The position numbers and the translations under genes are program-made. Below the pieces are notes generated by a model. The model was not told where the DNA came from. It made no database searches and worked only from the letters and a program-made list of their open reading frames with translations. This document shows, piece by piece, positions 1 to 12,750 of a DNA stretch of 64,000 bases; within the stretch, counting starts at the first letter, position 1, and each line of letters begins with the position of its first letter. Origin of the DNA: Solen grandis (Eukaryota; Mollusca; Bivalvia; Adapedonta; Solenidae). Where the stretch lies: NCBI GenBank assembly GCA_021229015.1, contig CM037792.1:1426001-1490000 (forward strand), given 5' to 3'.

Positions 1-441
1 TGCTGCAGTTCGATCACGGATAGTCATTGACTAAGATTTTGATTTTAATAGTGTATATTACGTTTATCAATACTAATCTACAGACGCATGGTCATCCAAT
101 GCAACCATCCGTGATCGTCTGAAAATGGGTGGTTTCCACAGGAGGCAATACCGTCACTAACGGTATTGAAACTATATTTAGAATAATAAAACCTATATTA
201 AGATTCATTCACTTCTCGTGAATGCGCTAACTTATGAAATCGCTACACTGAAATAGTGAAGACGCCATGTGTCACGTGGTACTGCAAGCACCTGCTTCGG
301 GGATATCATATTCTATATTTAACCGATTTCGTCAACGTTGCGTTAACGAAAATAGCGTTTTTCATGCAAAGTGACCTACACCTGCCGAGTTTATTTGTCA
401 GGAAACAAAGACTTAACCATCATTGTCGAGGGAGAGTATAG

Positions 442-445
<4 letters not shown>
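1..445. other. Intergenic, nothing recognised
   Basis: No repeat, RNA or coding signal was recognised. The only open frame (256-441, 61 codons) is short, has no recognisable domain and ends at the following TA microsatellite. Confidence 0.5.

Positions 446-505
<60 letters not shown>
446..505. repeat. (TA)n microsatellite
   Basis: About 30 uninterrupted TA dinucleotides, read directly. Confidence 0.95.
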
Positions 506-508
<3 letters not shown>

Positions 509-1693
509 ATTTCTATCAATCATAATTTTTTTATGTGTACGAGATGCTTTAAAATAGGCATTTCGCAAAGTCTTTCGGGGATGAAATTCACATTAGATTT
601 AAGCTCAAACAATTAAAAGATACTGGGACTTTAAATCTATGTACGATAAGAGCTAGAAATTGCATCATAAATAAGTTTAGCTACTGTCGGCTGATTTCGA
701 GGGGCGTATTCAGAAAACTCCTAAATATTTTAGAAAATAATCAGGAATAATCTGTGCAAATGGATAAGTGGAGTAGATAATCTCTTTTTGTTTATTTATT
801 TATTTTTTCCTGTTCTGACCCTTTAGAATTAACAACCTCTTATCTTTCAAATGGACTTGATTTTGGCTTCTTAATTCGGTATGGCAGACACATAAATCAT
901 GGAGGAAAAACACATGGCAACTGGAAAATTAGGAAATATATGTTAAATTTACCGAAGGCTAATTCCAGTAGTATACTGTATGAGAGACTAATTATTGTTT
1001 AAGATCTCTCCTGCCTGGAAGGTTCAAATCTTGTATAAAACTCAATAATTCGTGTCTGGGATTTCTTTGCTGATGAAGGCATGTCTCCATTATTAAATTG
1101 ACCTAGACTTTCACCAATATGAATGCTTAATGTGTTTAGCTACGTTAGATATATGTACATTGGGTCAGGTCGATAATTGTAACTTGTGACTTGAAAATAA
1201 TGTACGTTCACAGATTATCAGCAGAGATAAATCAAATCTACTCTCCCTCGTTAATGTTGGCGATGTCTTTGTTACGTGACAAATAAACGGTCACATTGCA
1301 CGAGTAAAAGCTATTTTCGAAAAAAAAACCTATTTCGGTGAAATCTGTTAAATATAGAATACGTTTAATGCGGTGCCACGTCTAACGTTCTACAATATTT
1401 GGCGTCTTCACCAGTTCCGTGCTGCGAATTCGTACGTTTGTGGAATCTGAAGAGAGCGCATGCGCGGAGAGTGAACGTGATCAGTCATGTGACGGCACAT
1501 GAAACAAGACATTATATATATATATAGGTTTTAAGATTCTAAACATAGTTTAAATACCGTCCAAACCCATCTCTTTTCTCCCAATTACAAAATAATGCAT
1601 CAGGCATCAATGCTTTTATAGTTGACTAATGCAAAGAATGTTAAAAAATTAAATTCTTAGTCAATGACCATCTGTGGCGAGCCGCTTTAAACC
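506..1693. other. AT-rich intergenic stretch with one NRF1-like palindrome
   Basis: No gene was recognised. The palindrome GCGCATGCGC at 1456-1465 matches the core of the animal NRF1 promoter motif and lies in a locally CpG-richer patch (about 1375-1500). It could mark a promoter, but I see no adjacent exon on either strand. A short A8 tract lies near 1321. Confidence 0.4.
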
Positions 1694-1906
1694 CGTTCCC
1701 TCATATAGACTCATTTTGACGCACTCAGTAGGTATCACATAAAGCCTGATCTGCAGAAAACCACAGTTAAACCTTACCAAATTTGATTACAAAATCCTCA
1801 TTTCCAGACCACTGAGGAGCAGCGAACAGCATAAAACCTGATCAGCCTGCGAGTTACTCGCAGGCTGATCTGGTTTTATGCTGTTCGCATAGGTCTTTTC
1901 ATGGTG
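1694..1906 (+). repeat. Dispersed element with long hairpin, copy 1
   Basis: A second, inverted copy lies at 51047-51228; they share the block starting CCCTCATATAGACTCATTTTG, then the CAGATCAGGCTTTATG-type segment and the GGTCTTTTCATGG end. This copy contains an almost perfect hairpin at 1822-1888 with arms of about 32 bases (one mismatch) centred on 1855. No protein is encoded. It is probably a non-autonomous element, but I cannot name the family. Confidence 0.75.
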
Positions 1907-2333
1907 TCCTCTATGGGAGCGGTGCCAATGGGCACAAAGGAGCACTTAGAGATAACAATATGGCGGTGTTGTAACCTTAAAGTTTAAACATGGAACTCTT
2001 CCTATGATGGTTAAAACTGAGCTTGGAAACAACTTTATCAGTTGTGTAATGATGAATTTATAATAATTGATAACTTGATCAATCCGCATACCCACATTTA
2101 CGCAGCCAAAATATACATGTATACGGAATGCTTTGATGAATGAGTAGTCTGCCACACCACAAGTTTTACCGTATGTTAAAGGGTCAGACCTCCATTTCGA
2201 TCATTAGAAGCATTTAGTCTTCAAGTGTTATTGTACCCATTACTTTTGACTTTAGCACCTTTAATTAGGTAATTATATCTGATACCTGCCTTTCTACTTT
2301 CTCTTATTTAAGACTTGTTCATGATCTATAGCA
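1907..2333. other. Intergenic, nothing recognised
   Basis: The minus-strand open frame 1946-2155 (69 codons) shows no domain and I do not regard it as a gene. Confidence 0.45.
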
Positions 2334-2336
2334 TGG

Positions 2337-2380
<44 letters not shown>

Positions 2381-2610
2381 TCTTCTTCTTCGTTATCATA
2401 TTCATTATCATCATTTCATCATCATCTACATCTAGCACATCATCATCTTCATCATCTATCATTATCATCTTCATTCTCCTTATACTATCATTACATCATG
2501 GTCATCATCTTCATCATTATTCATGTCTTCATCAGCAGCAGTAGCGGAAGCACCTTCTACTACTTTATCATTATCTCCATCATTATACTATCATTATCAT
2601 CTTCTTCATT
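2334..2610. repeat. (ATC)n-rich low-complexity region
   Basis: About fifteen pure ATC units, followed by degenerate TCATCATC/TCATTATC repeats. The open frames that cross it encode only Ile/Ser/His runs. Confidence 0.9.
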
Positions 2611-3540
2611 TTTACCATCATACTGAACTACAACAACATAAACGTACCACAAACTTATCAAAAAATACAGACAATATGACTAAAACCCTCTCCTCTTCGA
2701 TTTCTCATGCGCATGACATACACTCTAATAATTCATGTACGTGTTTACCATAGTTACTAAAAGATAAAAGACAGACATCTCCTCAGACGTTGTCAATTAA
2801 CACTTAAATGTCACTGTACAGCATTTCCCACTCACCAACCATCTTAACGTTTAATTTTTTGCGACAGGGACATACTTTCCATTACATTTCCAAAACTGAA
2901 AATAAAATGCACACTTAATTAGATCAAAGCAAAACATAGCTTTTCACTTAACTCTTGGCCTATGCGGTTTCGGAATACACTATGGTTGTGCAAGGTTTAC
3001 ATGTGTTTTTGTTTGTTAAATTTTCTCCCTCGATTTGATGTTTTAAAATGTTCATGAACATCGGTTTAACAAAAATTTAATCAAGAATCGTCTGAATCAA
3101 ATTGATTGATACAAAATTGGAGAGGCAGACAGATACAACATGTCAAGGGCAGACAAACAACCGAGAGGTTTGTTTTTCTTTTCTTTATTATTACGTCGAT
3201 TTTTTTTATTTTTTTTTTTATTTTTTTTTGGTTAATATGAAAAAGTGACAATAACAGCCATTACACTGTGTACAAGTGTACAACTTATTACTTTTCTCTG
3301 ACTTAACCCATGTGAGGATCCAGCCATTTACCTCGGGTGGGGGCGGGGTCATGACCCCCCCCCCCCCAACCCCCACTGAATCCGCACATGAAGCTTGTTA
3401 TTATTTATTTTTCGATAGCATTCAATTCCTTCGAGTATTGTATGAAATGCAATTTCGTGGGTCGTTTTACTTTTCAGAAAACGTAAATGTCCATATTAGC
3501 ATTCCTTAAATTGGTCCCCAAATTATGATACTCTTTTAAA
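2611..3540. other. Intergenic with homopolymer tracts
   Basis: Contains T-rich tracts at about 3177-3230 and a G/C block with a run of about 14 C at about 3355-3368. No gene was seen. Confidence 0.45.
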
Positions 3541-3728
3541 GGGCATCGTGGTCCAGAGATAACATACTTGACGGTGAATCCAAATGTTGTGAGATCGAAA
3601 CCCGTTGTGGGCAAGGATTTTTCATGATCTTCCAGGGCTCTAAGTACTGGTCCAACCCAGGAACCGTCGAGAAGGCTAAATATAAATTGTAAAAACTTGT
3701 TTCCTATACGACGTAAAATAGATAAGAT
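3541..3728 (+). mobile_element. tRNA-derived SINE, family A, copy 1
   Basis: The head resembles a tRNA promoter: an A-box-like segment in the first 30 bases (GGTCCAGAGATAAC) and a B-box-like GAGATCGAAACCC about 50 bases in. The body is shared with the copy at 15301 (AAGTACTGGTCC, CCAGGAAC, ATAAATTGTAA..ACTTGTTTC and CGACGTAAAATA). The tail is AT-rich. The tRNA-like part lacks a recognisable intact cloverleaf, so this is a SINE and not a tRNA gene. Confidence 0.75.
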
Positions 3729-3896
3729 AAAACTACTTATAAACCGATATTATATTTCGTGGGGTTTATATAATGTGGAAAACACCATTCACGGAAACAA
3801 CGAATATAAGGCTACACGATAATTAACAGTTTTTCCAGACTCGTTGCCCGCAAAAGGAAGATAATTATGCCAATACCATTTAATGACTTTGCTATG

Positions 3897-3958
3897 TCGC
3901 GACCAGGGATCGAACCCGTGTCCTCCCAGTTAAAACCACTGGGTCATCGAGACCGCTA
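3897..3958 (-). mobile_element. tRNA-like fragment, probable SINE head
   Basis: The minus strand carries an A-box-like TCTCGATGACCCAGTGGTT and a B-box GGTTCGATCCC at tRNA-like spacing. No clear cloverleaf or genic tRNA flank is evident, so it is most likely a SINE head. Confidence 0.5.
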
Positions 3959-4036
3959 TAAGTAAAGTTTGAACACACACCTCGCAATCAGGTGCCAGTA
4001 AACTAGGTAGTATCTGACTGACATGGAAGATAAAAT

Positions 4037-4275
4037 GTTCTATCGCGAGCAAACGCGATAGACTACTGCGTGCGAACGCGATAGTTTACACGTGCGCATA
4101 CGATAACCACCGGGTTCGTACGCAGTAGTTATCGCGTAAAAACTCTGTTACAAACGCCTGCAAATGCTATAACTTTAGTTACTGCGTGCGAACGCGATAA
4201 TTTCTGCATGCGAACGCGGTTTCCATCGCACAGGCGCATGGACACGCTAGTTACTGCATTCGACCGCGGTAATCA
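4037..4275. repeat. CpG-rich palindromic tandem repeat
   Basis: Short units of the type ACTGCGTGCGAACGCGATA recur about six times, some in inverted orientation (TACGCAGTAGTTATCGCG). They form an unusually CpG-dense block in AT-rich surroundings. Confidence 0.75.
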
Positions 4276-4590
4276 TCGCGTAGGCACGCGATAAAAATAT
4301 CTCCCATGCCCCCTTTATGCCACCGTAGTAAACATATTACTTGAACTCCTATTTTGAGTGTAGTAGTTGATACTTGTGTATATTTTATATACATAAATAA
4401 ACTCGAGTTTAGTGCAGGACTTCGTTTGAAGCTAACCACTCAGTCACGGATAGTTCCTTTTATATACAATGATATTGCACTTAGTTCAGAGACATTAAAT
4501 AGGAATGCACCATTAAAACGCAAACGTCTATTGTTGTCACTTTTAAAATGCAGAAAATTATGACAAGCATGAATTATGAATAGTTAGAAT

Positions 4591-4641
<51 letters not shown>

Positions 4642-5132
4642 AAACTTAAATGAACACTTTTATAGCTATCCATTGTGGGCCATTTTGAAGATGATACTCC
4701 CATCAAATCCCGTATACAAATTTAATGAAAACTGGCTCGATTTCCACCGGCAATTCTAAAATAGTGCTAAGTAATACTAAAGGAAGAATTTCAATATTCT
4801 TGTTTCTCTAATACCTCCCTCCCCAATATTTCATTTCTTAACAATAATTGTTAGCTATAAGGTAAAAAACGATTTCAGCTTAGTCATGTACTTGAATATT
4901 TCATAAAATAGTAATGGTGGAATGTGTATCTACCTAGTTTAAGAATTCAAGTATTGCTTAGCGCTAAGTATTGTTGGTGGAATTCGAGCAAGGTGTCTCT
5001 TTTGAGGTATACGCATATTTAATGATGACATATTTAAAATCATACAGTCACAATGTAAAATGTAAATAGAAGTACAAACAGACCCGTCTTAAGCGGTCAG
5101 TCAGTGGGACAAGAGAAAGTGACCGTTAACAG
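4276..5132. other. Intergenic with long poly-T
   Basis: A run of about 43 T spans roughly 4593-4635. This could be the poly(A) end of a minus-strand retroinsertion, but no element body was recognised to its right. Confidence 0.4.
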
Positions 5133-5308
5133 CGTTGACCGCTTAATAAAGGTTAAACATATTTCAAAATATTATAGCTCAGTCATATTAAAACTGACCG
5201 TTAAGTACAGGTTGACCGCTTAATAAAGGTTAAACATATTTCAAAATATTATAGCTCAGTCATATTAAAACTGACCGTTAAGTACAGGTTGACCGCTTAA
5301 TAAAGGTT
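5133..5308. repeat. 77-bp tandem duplication
   Basis: A 77-base unit starting at TTGACCGCTTAATAAAGG is repeated almost identically about 2.2 times. Confidence 0.85.
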
Positions 5309-5399
5309 CAACTGTACTCATAACAGTTAAAAAGATAAAGGAAATGTTCTAAATTACAAGCTACATTTTCTCCTGCTTAAGGCACGAAAGACAGGCAGA

Positions 5400-5525
5400 C
5401 GGAGAGGACGCCGTGGTGTGAGTTCAAAACACTTGTAGGGGCAGTACTCTTTCCTTACCTACCCTAGCTTATAGTACTGGTCCAACCCTTGATCTGTCGA
5501 AAGGGATTATTATTAGTGATAAGAT
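5400..5525 (+). mobile_element. Degenerate SINE, family A, copy 3
   Basis: Retains GGACGCCGTGGTGTGAGTTCAAA at its head and AGTACTGGTCCAACCC plus TGTCGAAAGGGATTA from the family A body. The A-box is poorly preserved. Confidence 0.5.
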
Positions 5526-6167
5526 TCGACGAACTGGAGAGAGAGAGATAGATGTTTACAAGCCCACTTCTGAATATTCAATGGTGAGAAGATCTCCTGT
5601 GGTTAAACTCGAGCTATTCAAACTGCGTGCACCAAGTCATTATTAAAAGTTCGGGTTTAATTAATTGAGGTGAAATAACGCGTGTTCAAGCTGCACTTTG
5701 CCCTCCAGAGGATGTGCTTCATAGCTATCAGATAACAAACGTGTTTATTGCGGTTAAATCTCGTGCAGCGATATTTGCCTTTCCGACGATGACAAAGTAT
5801 AAATCGCTTGAACCCGAGACCCTCCGGGTCCGATAAAATCTGAATTGTAACTAAATACCGAGGTCTTTGTGGTATGGAAGGTTTTGGGGTCACAGATGGT
5901 GAGAGAGATATGGCGGTGTAATAGTCGAGAGACAACGTTGTAAATGGAGAGGACTTCATTAGAGAGAAGTACACGGGTGGGGGAGATTAGGAGAGGGCGG
6001 GGATAGGTTCCCCTGCATGTTTGTCGTCTGTGAATGTGGGGAATTGGTTTTCTTATATGAATGATAATCACGTCTTGCCAGGGTGTGGAATTAGATATCG
6101 GCGAGTTGTATTGCACGTTCGTCGTTACTTTGGAACGAAAATAAAAGTTGTGTTGGTTCTGATGGAG
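5526..6167. other. Intergenic, nothing recognised
   Basis: Overlapping open frames on both strands (60-120 codons) have no domain, signal peptide or repeat structure that would support a gene. Confidence 0.4.
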
Positions 6168-6282
6168 AGAGAGTGGTGGGAGAGAGAGAGAGAGGGGGGG
6201 GGGGGGGGGAGGAGAGAAAAGGGAGGGAGGGGGGAGAGAAAGAGGGGGGGAGGGGGGTTAAAGTGCTTACATTTCGAAAAAC

Positions 6283-6313
<31 letters not shown>
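6168..6313. repeat. Purine-rich (GA/G) tract and (ATC)n microsatellite
   Basis: GA/G-rich low complexity from 6168 to about 6256, then about 11 ATC units at 6282-6313. The Gly/Glu/Arg-rich open frames here are translations of the repeat. Confidence 0.9.
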
Positions 6314-6667
6314 TCCATAATCATCATAAAGGGCAATAATAACAACGGCATATAAATATCAAATGATTTGGGTGTAGTAGCATAACATTTAGATTTAAGC
6401 AGAGAGAGAAAAAATCATAATGCTAACGGAGTTGGTTAAATGGCAAATTCCCCTAAACTTGAATGATGTAATCGGTGGAAACTAAAATATTCAAAAGCAT
6501 AAGGTATTATCAAAAATTATCAGTCCTTACAGATTGTTCTTTTCACGTCAATGTACTTTTATACGGGGCAGTCAAGTCAGATTTAACGAAAAACATGTGT
6601 CCCATACACATCACTTATATTAACAACAACAACGTCCACGATAATCAAAAGTAGTTCAAAATAGGAT
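6314..6667. other. Intergenic, nothing recognised
   Basis: AT-rich sequence with no recognisable structure. Confidence 0.4.
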
Positions 6668-6868
6668 TCCAGACACGATGGTTGTGGGCTCGAACCCCGC
6701 CAGATGTAAGACGCCGGGTTTAAAGTATTTTCTGGGTTCGATTTCTGGTCATGTACGTGAGAGGGTACAGTGGTCGCCCGTCCATACACGTGGGTTTTCT
6801 CCGGGTTCTCCGGTTTCCTCCATTAATAATAACCACATACGCCGCCACCAGAGCCATCGAGAGTGATT
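6668..6868 (+). mobile_element. tRNA-derived SINE, family B, copy 1
   Basis: Shares a long body with 61349-61541 and, inverted, with 17341-17465: CATGTACGTGAGAGGGTACAG, GTGGTCGCCC, GGGTTTTCTCCGGG, CCTCC..AATAATAACCACATA and CATCGAGAGTGATTAAG. A GGCTCGAACCCC B-box-like segment lies near its start. The A-box end is eroded in this copy. Confidence 0.8.
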
Positions 6869-7004
6869 AAGTTGTAATAACTTATTTCGTAATCGATGTA
6901 AAATGATTAAAAATTTTAATTATATATATCTCAATCGGTTTAAAAAATATTTTTTAATTTTTAATACTCGCACATCTCTAGCCATATAAGAGTAGTTGCA
7001 GGAC

Positions 7005-7180
7005 TGGTTGGCCCGGTGTCAGGATAATGTGACTGGGTGTGGTATCATGCCACATGTCTACGGCGTGATACTGAAGTGTGACAGTACTTTTATACAAGTA
7101 GTACCTCTGTCTCAAGTAGACATCGTCTCCAAATGACTGAAATACTGTCGGTGGGACGTTAAACCCAACAAACAAACAAA
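7005..7180 (+). mobile_element. SINE-like element, family D, copy 1
   Basis: Matches 54735-54905 over TTGGCCCGGTGTCAGGAT, CATGCCACATGTCTACGG and CTGTCTCAAGTAGACAT, and ends in ATACTGTCGGTGGGACGTTA plus (AAAC)n. The 3' end resembles that of family C (ATACTGTCGAAGCGACGG), suggesting a shared tail domain. Confidence 0.75.
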
Positions 7181-7914
7181 CATCTCGAACATTATAATAA
7201 AACCCTGCTATATGCTGATCTATCTCCTGTGTTCTCATCTTTTAAAGACATATTTCAAAATTACTGCTTACGAAGCAGAATTCCTTACTTATCTTTAAAC
7301 TTTAAAGAAGCGCTTTACTCAAAGAAATTTGATACTGCTATATCGGTAATGCGGTTTTGTAGATCGAAATCATGTCGACGGTGTCAGAGTTTTTCTGGTT
7401 CTTGATAAATTTATTCAGCTCGATTGGTGTTGATCTTCTCGTTTATTTTATACCTATAAATTATTTGAAATCACAAGGCGCAGATCAAATATTCCGCTTT
7501 TTTTTATCACTGACAAATACGATTCCAAAAATGGAAGTGTGCGGACTACTTACGACAAGGTGTCCGTAGTGCATGTAAGCTACCTAATAAACATAGACGA
7601 CGGGACGCTTAGAAATCCATCCGCAATTGAAATTATTTTTATTTCTTTTAAAAACTTCAAGACCTCAGTAAAGCCCCGTTTAATCTGACTAATGTTACTT
7701 CATGTCTTGTAAATATATAGGTAAGCTATTTTGCCTCAGAAATCGTCGAGAAAATGATAATTATGAAAAGCTAAGAACTATGGACAAGTTCGATCAGGAT
7801 TTCCTTTACGTTGATCTTCGGACAATGAAATGATATTCCGTTTCATGGGCAGATTACCAACGGCCAGTTTTCTCATGGAATAAACTAATAAAAACCAATA
7901 TAGACACAAAACAA
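7181..7914. other. Intergenic, nothing recognised
   Basis: The open frame 7372-7569 (65 codons, hydrophobic start) has no homology I recognise and no splice context I can defend. Confidence 0.4.
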
Positions 7915-8040
7915 AAAGTCTATAACTCCAAGTCAATGGATGCTTGCATCTGCACTGAAGTATTTTTAAGCATTTGAAGGATCATGATTGTAATTTGATG
8001 ATAGATGGATTACCTTAACATTGACGACCTCATATTGCCT
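7915..8040. repeat. Dispersed repeat X, copy 1
   Basis: Resembles 18050-18170. The shared pieces are TATAAC.CCAAGTCA, AGGATCATGATT.TAATTT and GGATTACCTTAAC. The element type is unknown. Confidence 0.6.
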
Positions 8041-9452
8041 ACGTTGCGAGAAAAAGAATTCTCTTCACTGTTTGATTTTTCACGAATTACTTTTTATCGG
8101 CGTAGCTATTTAACCTCAATTAAGACCTTTTTACGCATGATAATGTAAGGTTAGTCCGAAATGAATATTGAACTATTTTCATTAGTAGAAAATGCCTATA
8201 CTAAGGGGAAAAAGTTACGTACAGTTAATTGTCTGTTGAGATGACAACTAGCTGGAATATATACTTTGTATTCGCGTAATATAAATAAAATATTCGAACT
8301 GATGAATTGTAGTTTCTTTGATGAACATATAGGTATTTCATTAATTCTTCTTTTCGATGCACATTGAGACATGTTTCGGAAGTCTGTTTCACCGTTTCCG
8401 TATGACTGAATCCCTCTCGTTACAATAATCTTGCGGTAAACTCTAATCTCAATCAAAACAGAACATCTTTTTTTAAGGTATTTCATGTTTCTAAAACTAA
8501 ATTCCATTCAGTACCTGCTATGTGTCGTTGTGACAGTTTAGCTTATCCGTACTTTGTATTGTAGTTTAATGATAAACATGTATAGTTTCATATTGGCTTG
8601 CGATATTTTCGAAGTCCGAATCGTGCCAAGAAAAAATAAAATATGCTCATTATTTCATAATAACGACATGGTATCTTGTTATTACATAATCTATCGATAT
8701 AGCATGATAATTATCTCGTCATTACATTTTTTCGAAAAATCGAGAAAATATCTCGAATAACGAGGTAATTATCTCTCTCTTATTTTCCGAGAATGTCTCT
8801 TGTATTTTACCTGGAATTATTTGGCTTTCGTAGATAACAATCCGATTGCATCTGCGCATAAAGGTCTACGTATCCATCTATACTTATCTACCGGTAATCG
8901 TCGCTAAAAGACTGAAAAACACAGTGTCGCATATAGCCTCGGTTACCTCAAACACATTCCAAAAACAAAATTTGCGAGTGACGATTTCACCAGAGGATCG
9001 GCAATAATCGGTAAAATTAGCTGATTAAAATGACCAATTAGTGATTAGGAATAAATCTCAAATTAATGTTTATTAACCATTGAACATTGTGTTGAATTAT
9101 ACACCAGCATGTACACTAAGGTGTGAAATGGTCAATCAAATAAAAAAAAAATGGAAAAATTAGCGGCGTAAATAAAACGCTCGGATAATCACGGTCCTCG
9201 GAAAAACGGGAGTAGTTGTTTTTTTCTATTAAGATTATCATTTCCCTTGCCTCTCTCTCTCTGTCTCTGTCTCTCTCTCTCTCTCTGAAACAATGTGGCC
9301 CGATTTGGGACTTGGAAGAGACCACGAAAAAGGCACACTACTCGAACAATCGCTTGATTCGGTTAACCGAGAATATTACTCACTAAATTTTATCATTTCC
9401 ACCGTTTGTTATCGTGTGTAAAAGTATAAGCATAATTCGAACCGGAACGGAT
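8041..9452. other. Intergenic; CT microsatellite near 9249-9287
   Basis: AT-rich sequence without recognised genes. A CT-rich microsatellite containing CTCTGTCT interruptions lies at 9249-9287. Confidence 0.4.
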
Positions 9453-9524
9453 CTGGCACGAAAGGTTGGTCATATATCACTATATACAATACTGTTATTA
9501 TAGTGATGTATGACTTTCGTGCCG
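9453..9524. repeat. Hairpin / small foldback
   Basis: Arms GGCACGAAAG..GTCATATATCACTATA and the inverted TATAGTGATGTATGACTTTCGTGCC flank a short loop. It is probably a small MITE-like foldback. Confidence 0.7.
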
Positions 9525-11877
9525 GTACTGGGAATATACATCGAAATTGACACCGTGCTCGGACAGTGGCACCTCAGGAGAACTACCTTTATTCGAAAAT
9601 TTAAAGCATTTATTTGAAATATTCGAAGTTATTCGGAGTTTTACTGCATTTATTGCATTTTTTTTTCGATATTTTACTGCATTTAATATTTCTAAGACTG
9701 TACTGACAAAAACATTAAGACTTTGATAGTTCGATACCTAATGTTCACTTCTTCTTACGAAGGATACCGAAATTTGCCGAATTTAAACGATCATAAATTA
9801 TACTGACGTTAAGCCAATCAAGACTCTCAGTGATAAATACTTCACGGATGATGAAGAATGACGGAATATTACCCGATGTGTCCCGATTGACGTTAAGCGT
9901 TATGTTACACTGACTCGTGCAACATCATTTCCTCGTAATTGAAGTGTCAATTACATGATATGATATTTGGCTCCCGGCAAATTAGTAAACTTGGCATCTG
10001 AATCGTGAACCGCAAATTACACCGATATTTCCAGGAATTTATCAAATCTCTATGTGCTGAGGTATTACATATTTCTTATTCATATACATCATACAACTAA
10101 TCAGTGTGATAGCTTCTGGTTTGTTTGGATTAGTAGCCAGTCTTTTCTGTCTGTCTGTCTGTCTGGGAAGAATTGGCAAGAAACTAATTCTGTCATAATA
10201 TGTATTTACTCGACTTATCATTTTTTACGAAGTTTTATTTTCAGCACTCTTTGGAAAAGGGTTTTGACACAGGGATAGAGGACATTTGATGTACAACGTA
10301 TTTCAATTAATTAGGAAACAGAAAAAACACTTCACCTAGAATCATATGCAAACATAATAAACATTCCTGCAGCCACCCATTCGTTTCTATCTATCTTTAT
10401 GACATAATAAAAGCATTTGCTGCTTTTTAAACATCAAGCAGGGACTTTATATACAGGGTAGTATTAAGAGAGACCCAGCATCCAAAAAAAAAAAAAAAAA
10501 AAGACTTTTACATATACATATTTTTTACTATATGGAAATACATGTGAAATTAAAATTATGAAATTTCACCAAAAAAAAAACAAAAAAAAAAACACGGTCG
10601 CGGACAGGTATGGGACGAATAGCTTGGACTACGGATTACCTTAAGCAAAATTACCTGTAAGAAGTCAACAGAATTTAAGGATGCGCATACATGTACTTCT
10701 ACAACAAAGGACAGTAAATACCACTGGTCAATAGACACCGAGATCCTGGGATTAATCTTTCCCGTGTTAAGTAAACGTGTGGATAACAGATGAAGCCAAG
10801 TACGGGTTTGATTACCATTCAAATAAACCTTACTTGACCTAAATAATGTGTCATAAAGCTGGATATAGAAAGATGTTTATATCATGTTTGTTTATCCCCT
10901 CCGATTCGACCATCACATCCAGCCTATTCATTTGTCGGGATTACGCATCAGTGCATCTACTCTAGTTGAAACAGAATACAAGCGGCTGGTGTGGACCTAC
11001 TTTCAGTTTTGATGTTATTCGTCTGTGTTCTTGATATCTATCTACCTGCTACAGGTGTTTGGTTTTGTGCGGCGAAATTGGAAATAACTAAACAGGTAGA
11101 TGATATTTTTTTTATTTGAATTTATGATCAAGTTCGAATTTAGTATTAAGTAGGCCTAATACCTGAGGTCATATATATAGACTTAGGCTAAGGTACGAAT
11201 ACTTGCATGAAACACACATAATCAGATGATAAAGTTGACACGAATTGTTACCTCACTGACTTAAAATATTTAGCAGTACATAATTTGATTAGAAATTAGA
11301 TCTTTCTTTATGAAAATTTGCTCCCATACTGGCGTTATAAGTATTATATAAATAAAAGGTTGGTTTTGAATTATAGTAGATAATATTTATTCTGGTATAA
11401 GAGTTTTAAATGCTTGACTGATAAAATTTTACTTTTGCATAAGAAAGTATCTGAATCATTTTGTAACTTTTTTATTGGTGAAGTTTTATAATGCAGAGAA
11501 GGGTATTTTGATTTTTATTTTTTTTCTGAATAACATTGTGTGTTCTGAGTGGAGAGGTGAGATCTTTAGAGAAAAAGGAAAGGAGAGGGGGATTCTGAGT
11601 AAAGAGGATTTTGAGTGGAGATGATTCTTGTTGTAGTGGAGAAGGCATTTTTTTTAGTTGGGAAAGGATTTTTACTTTTTTTTAAGCCATTTAAACTGTA
11701 CCACCTAAATGCAACTGTGCTGCATCCTGTCATTATACAATGACTGACTTATATTTAATGGTGTTGCAAGTGAAGACAAATCTGTCCTAAGTAGTCAGCC
11801 AGTCATGGAAATTTGAGGAAATGGTTGCTTGGCACAGGTGGATGATAAGCAGGGGTAAAATATTTTGCCACAAACAT
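9525..11877. other. Long AT-rich intergenic stretch
   Basis: Contains a short (TGTC)n at about 10147-10165, poly-A near 10485 and A-rich tracts near 10570-10592. No gene, RNA or element was recognised. Confidence 0.4.
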
Positions 11878-12750
11878 ATTGGCTACATAGGTGACCTCCT
11901 GTCATAAAACAGATACACTGCTACATAGCTGACCTACTGTGCTGCTACATAGGAAGCTCCTTACAGACACTGTACAAAGGTACTTCTAATATCGAAACAC
12001 TGCCTCAATTAGGTAACCTCCTTATACCTTATACAGATGTACAGTTGCTACATAGTTAACCTACTAAAACATAGGCACTACATAGGACCTAATTCTTTAC
12101 ATAATGAACATAGTAACCTCCTATTACATATGCAATGCAACACTTAGGTTACCTCCTAATATTCATGCATTGCTACCATTAGTAATCTCCTAACACATAT
12201 TTACTGCTGCATAGGTAACCTTCTAAAACAGATGCACTGCTACATCCTTATACAGAAAGACTGCTTTAATTAGGTGACTTCCTTTTACAGATACACTGCT
12301 GCATAGGTGACCTCCTTTTACAGATGCACTGCTACATAGGTGACCTCCTTGTACAGATGCACTGCTACATAGGTGACCTCCTAGTACAGATGCACTGCTT
12401 TATATGTGACCTCCTAGTACAGATGCACTGCTTTATAGGTGACCTCCTAGTACAGATGCACTGTTACATAGGTAACCTCCTAAAACAGATGCACTGCTAC
12501 ATAGGTGACCTCCTAGTACAGATGCACTGCTTTATAGGTAACCTCCTAGTACAGATGCACTGCTACATAGGTGACCTCCTAGTACAGATGCACTGCTTTA
12601 TAGGTGACCTCCTAGTACAGATGCACTGTTACATAGGTAACCTCCTAAAACAGATGCACTGCTACATAGGTGATCTCCTAAAACAAATGCACTGCTATAT
12701 AGGTGAACTTCTAACACAGATACATATGTACTGCTACATATGTTACCTTA
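11878..12750. repeat. 33-bp minisatellite
   Basis: The unit encodes MHCYIGDLLVQ when read in frame (ATGCACTGCTACATAGGTGA plus CCTCCTAGTACAG). It is nearly perfect for about 12 copies from 12324 to 12720 and degenerate before that. Because 33 is divisible by three, the lack of stops in one unit opens a 216-codon frame. I treat this as repeat DNA, not a gene. Confidence 0.9.

Noticed and set aside
256..441. 61-codon open frame near the left end
   Set aside because: No domain, no context, and ends in a microsatellite; expected by chance.
2315..2753. Ser/Ile/His-rich open frames
   Set aside because: Translations of the (ATC)n repeat.
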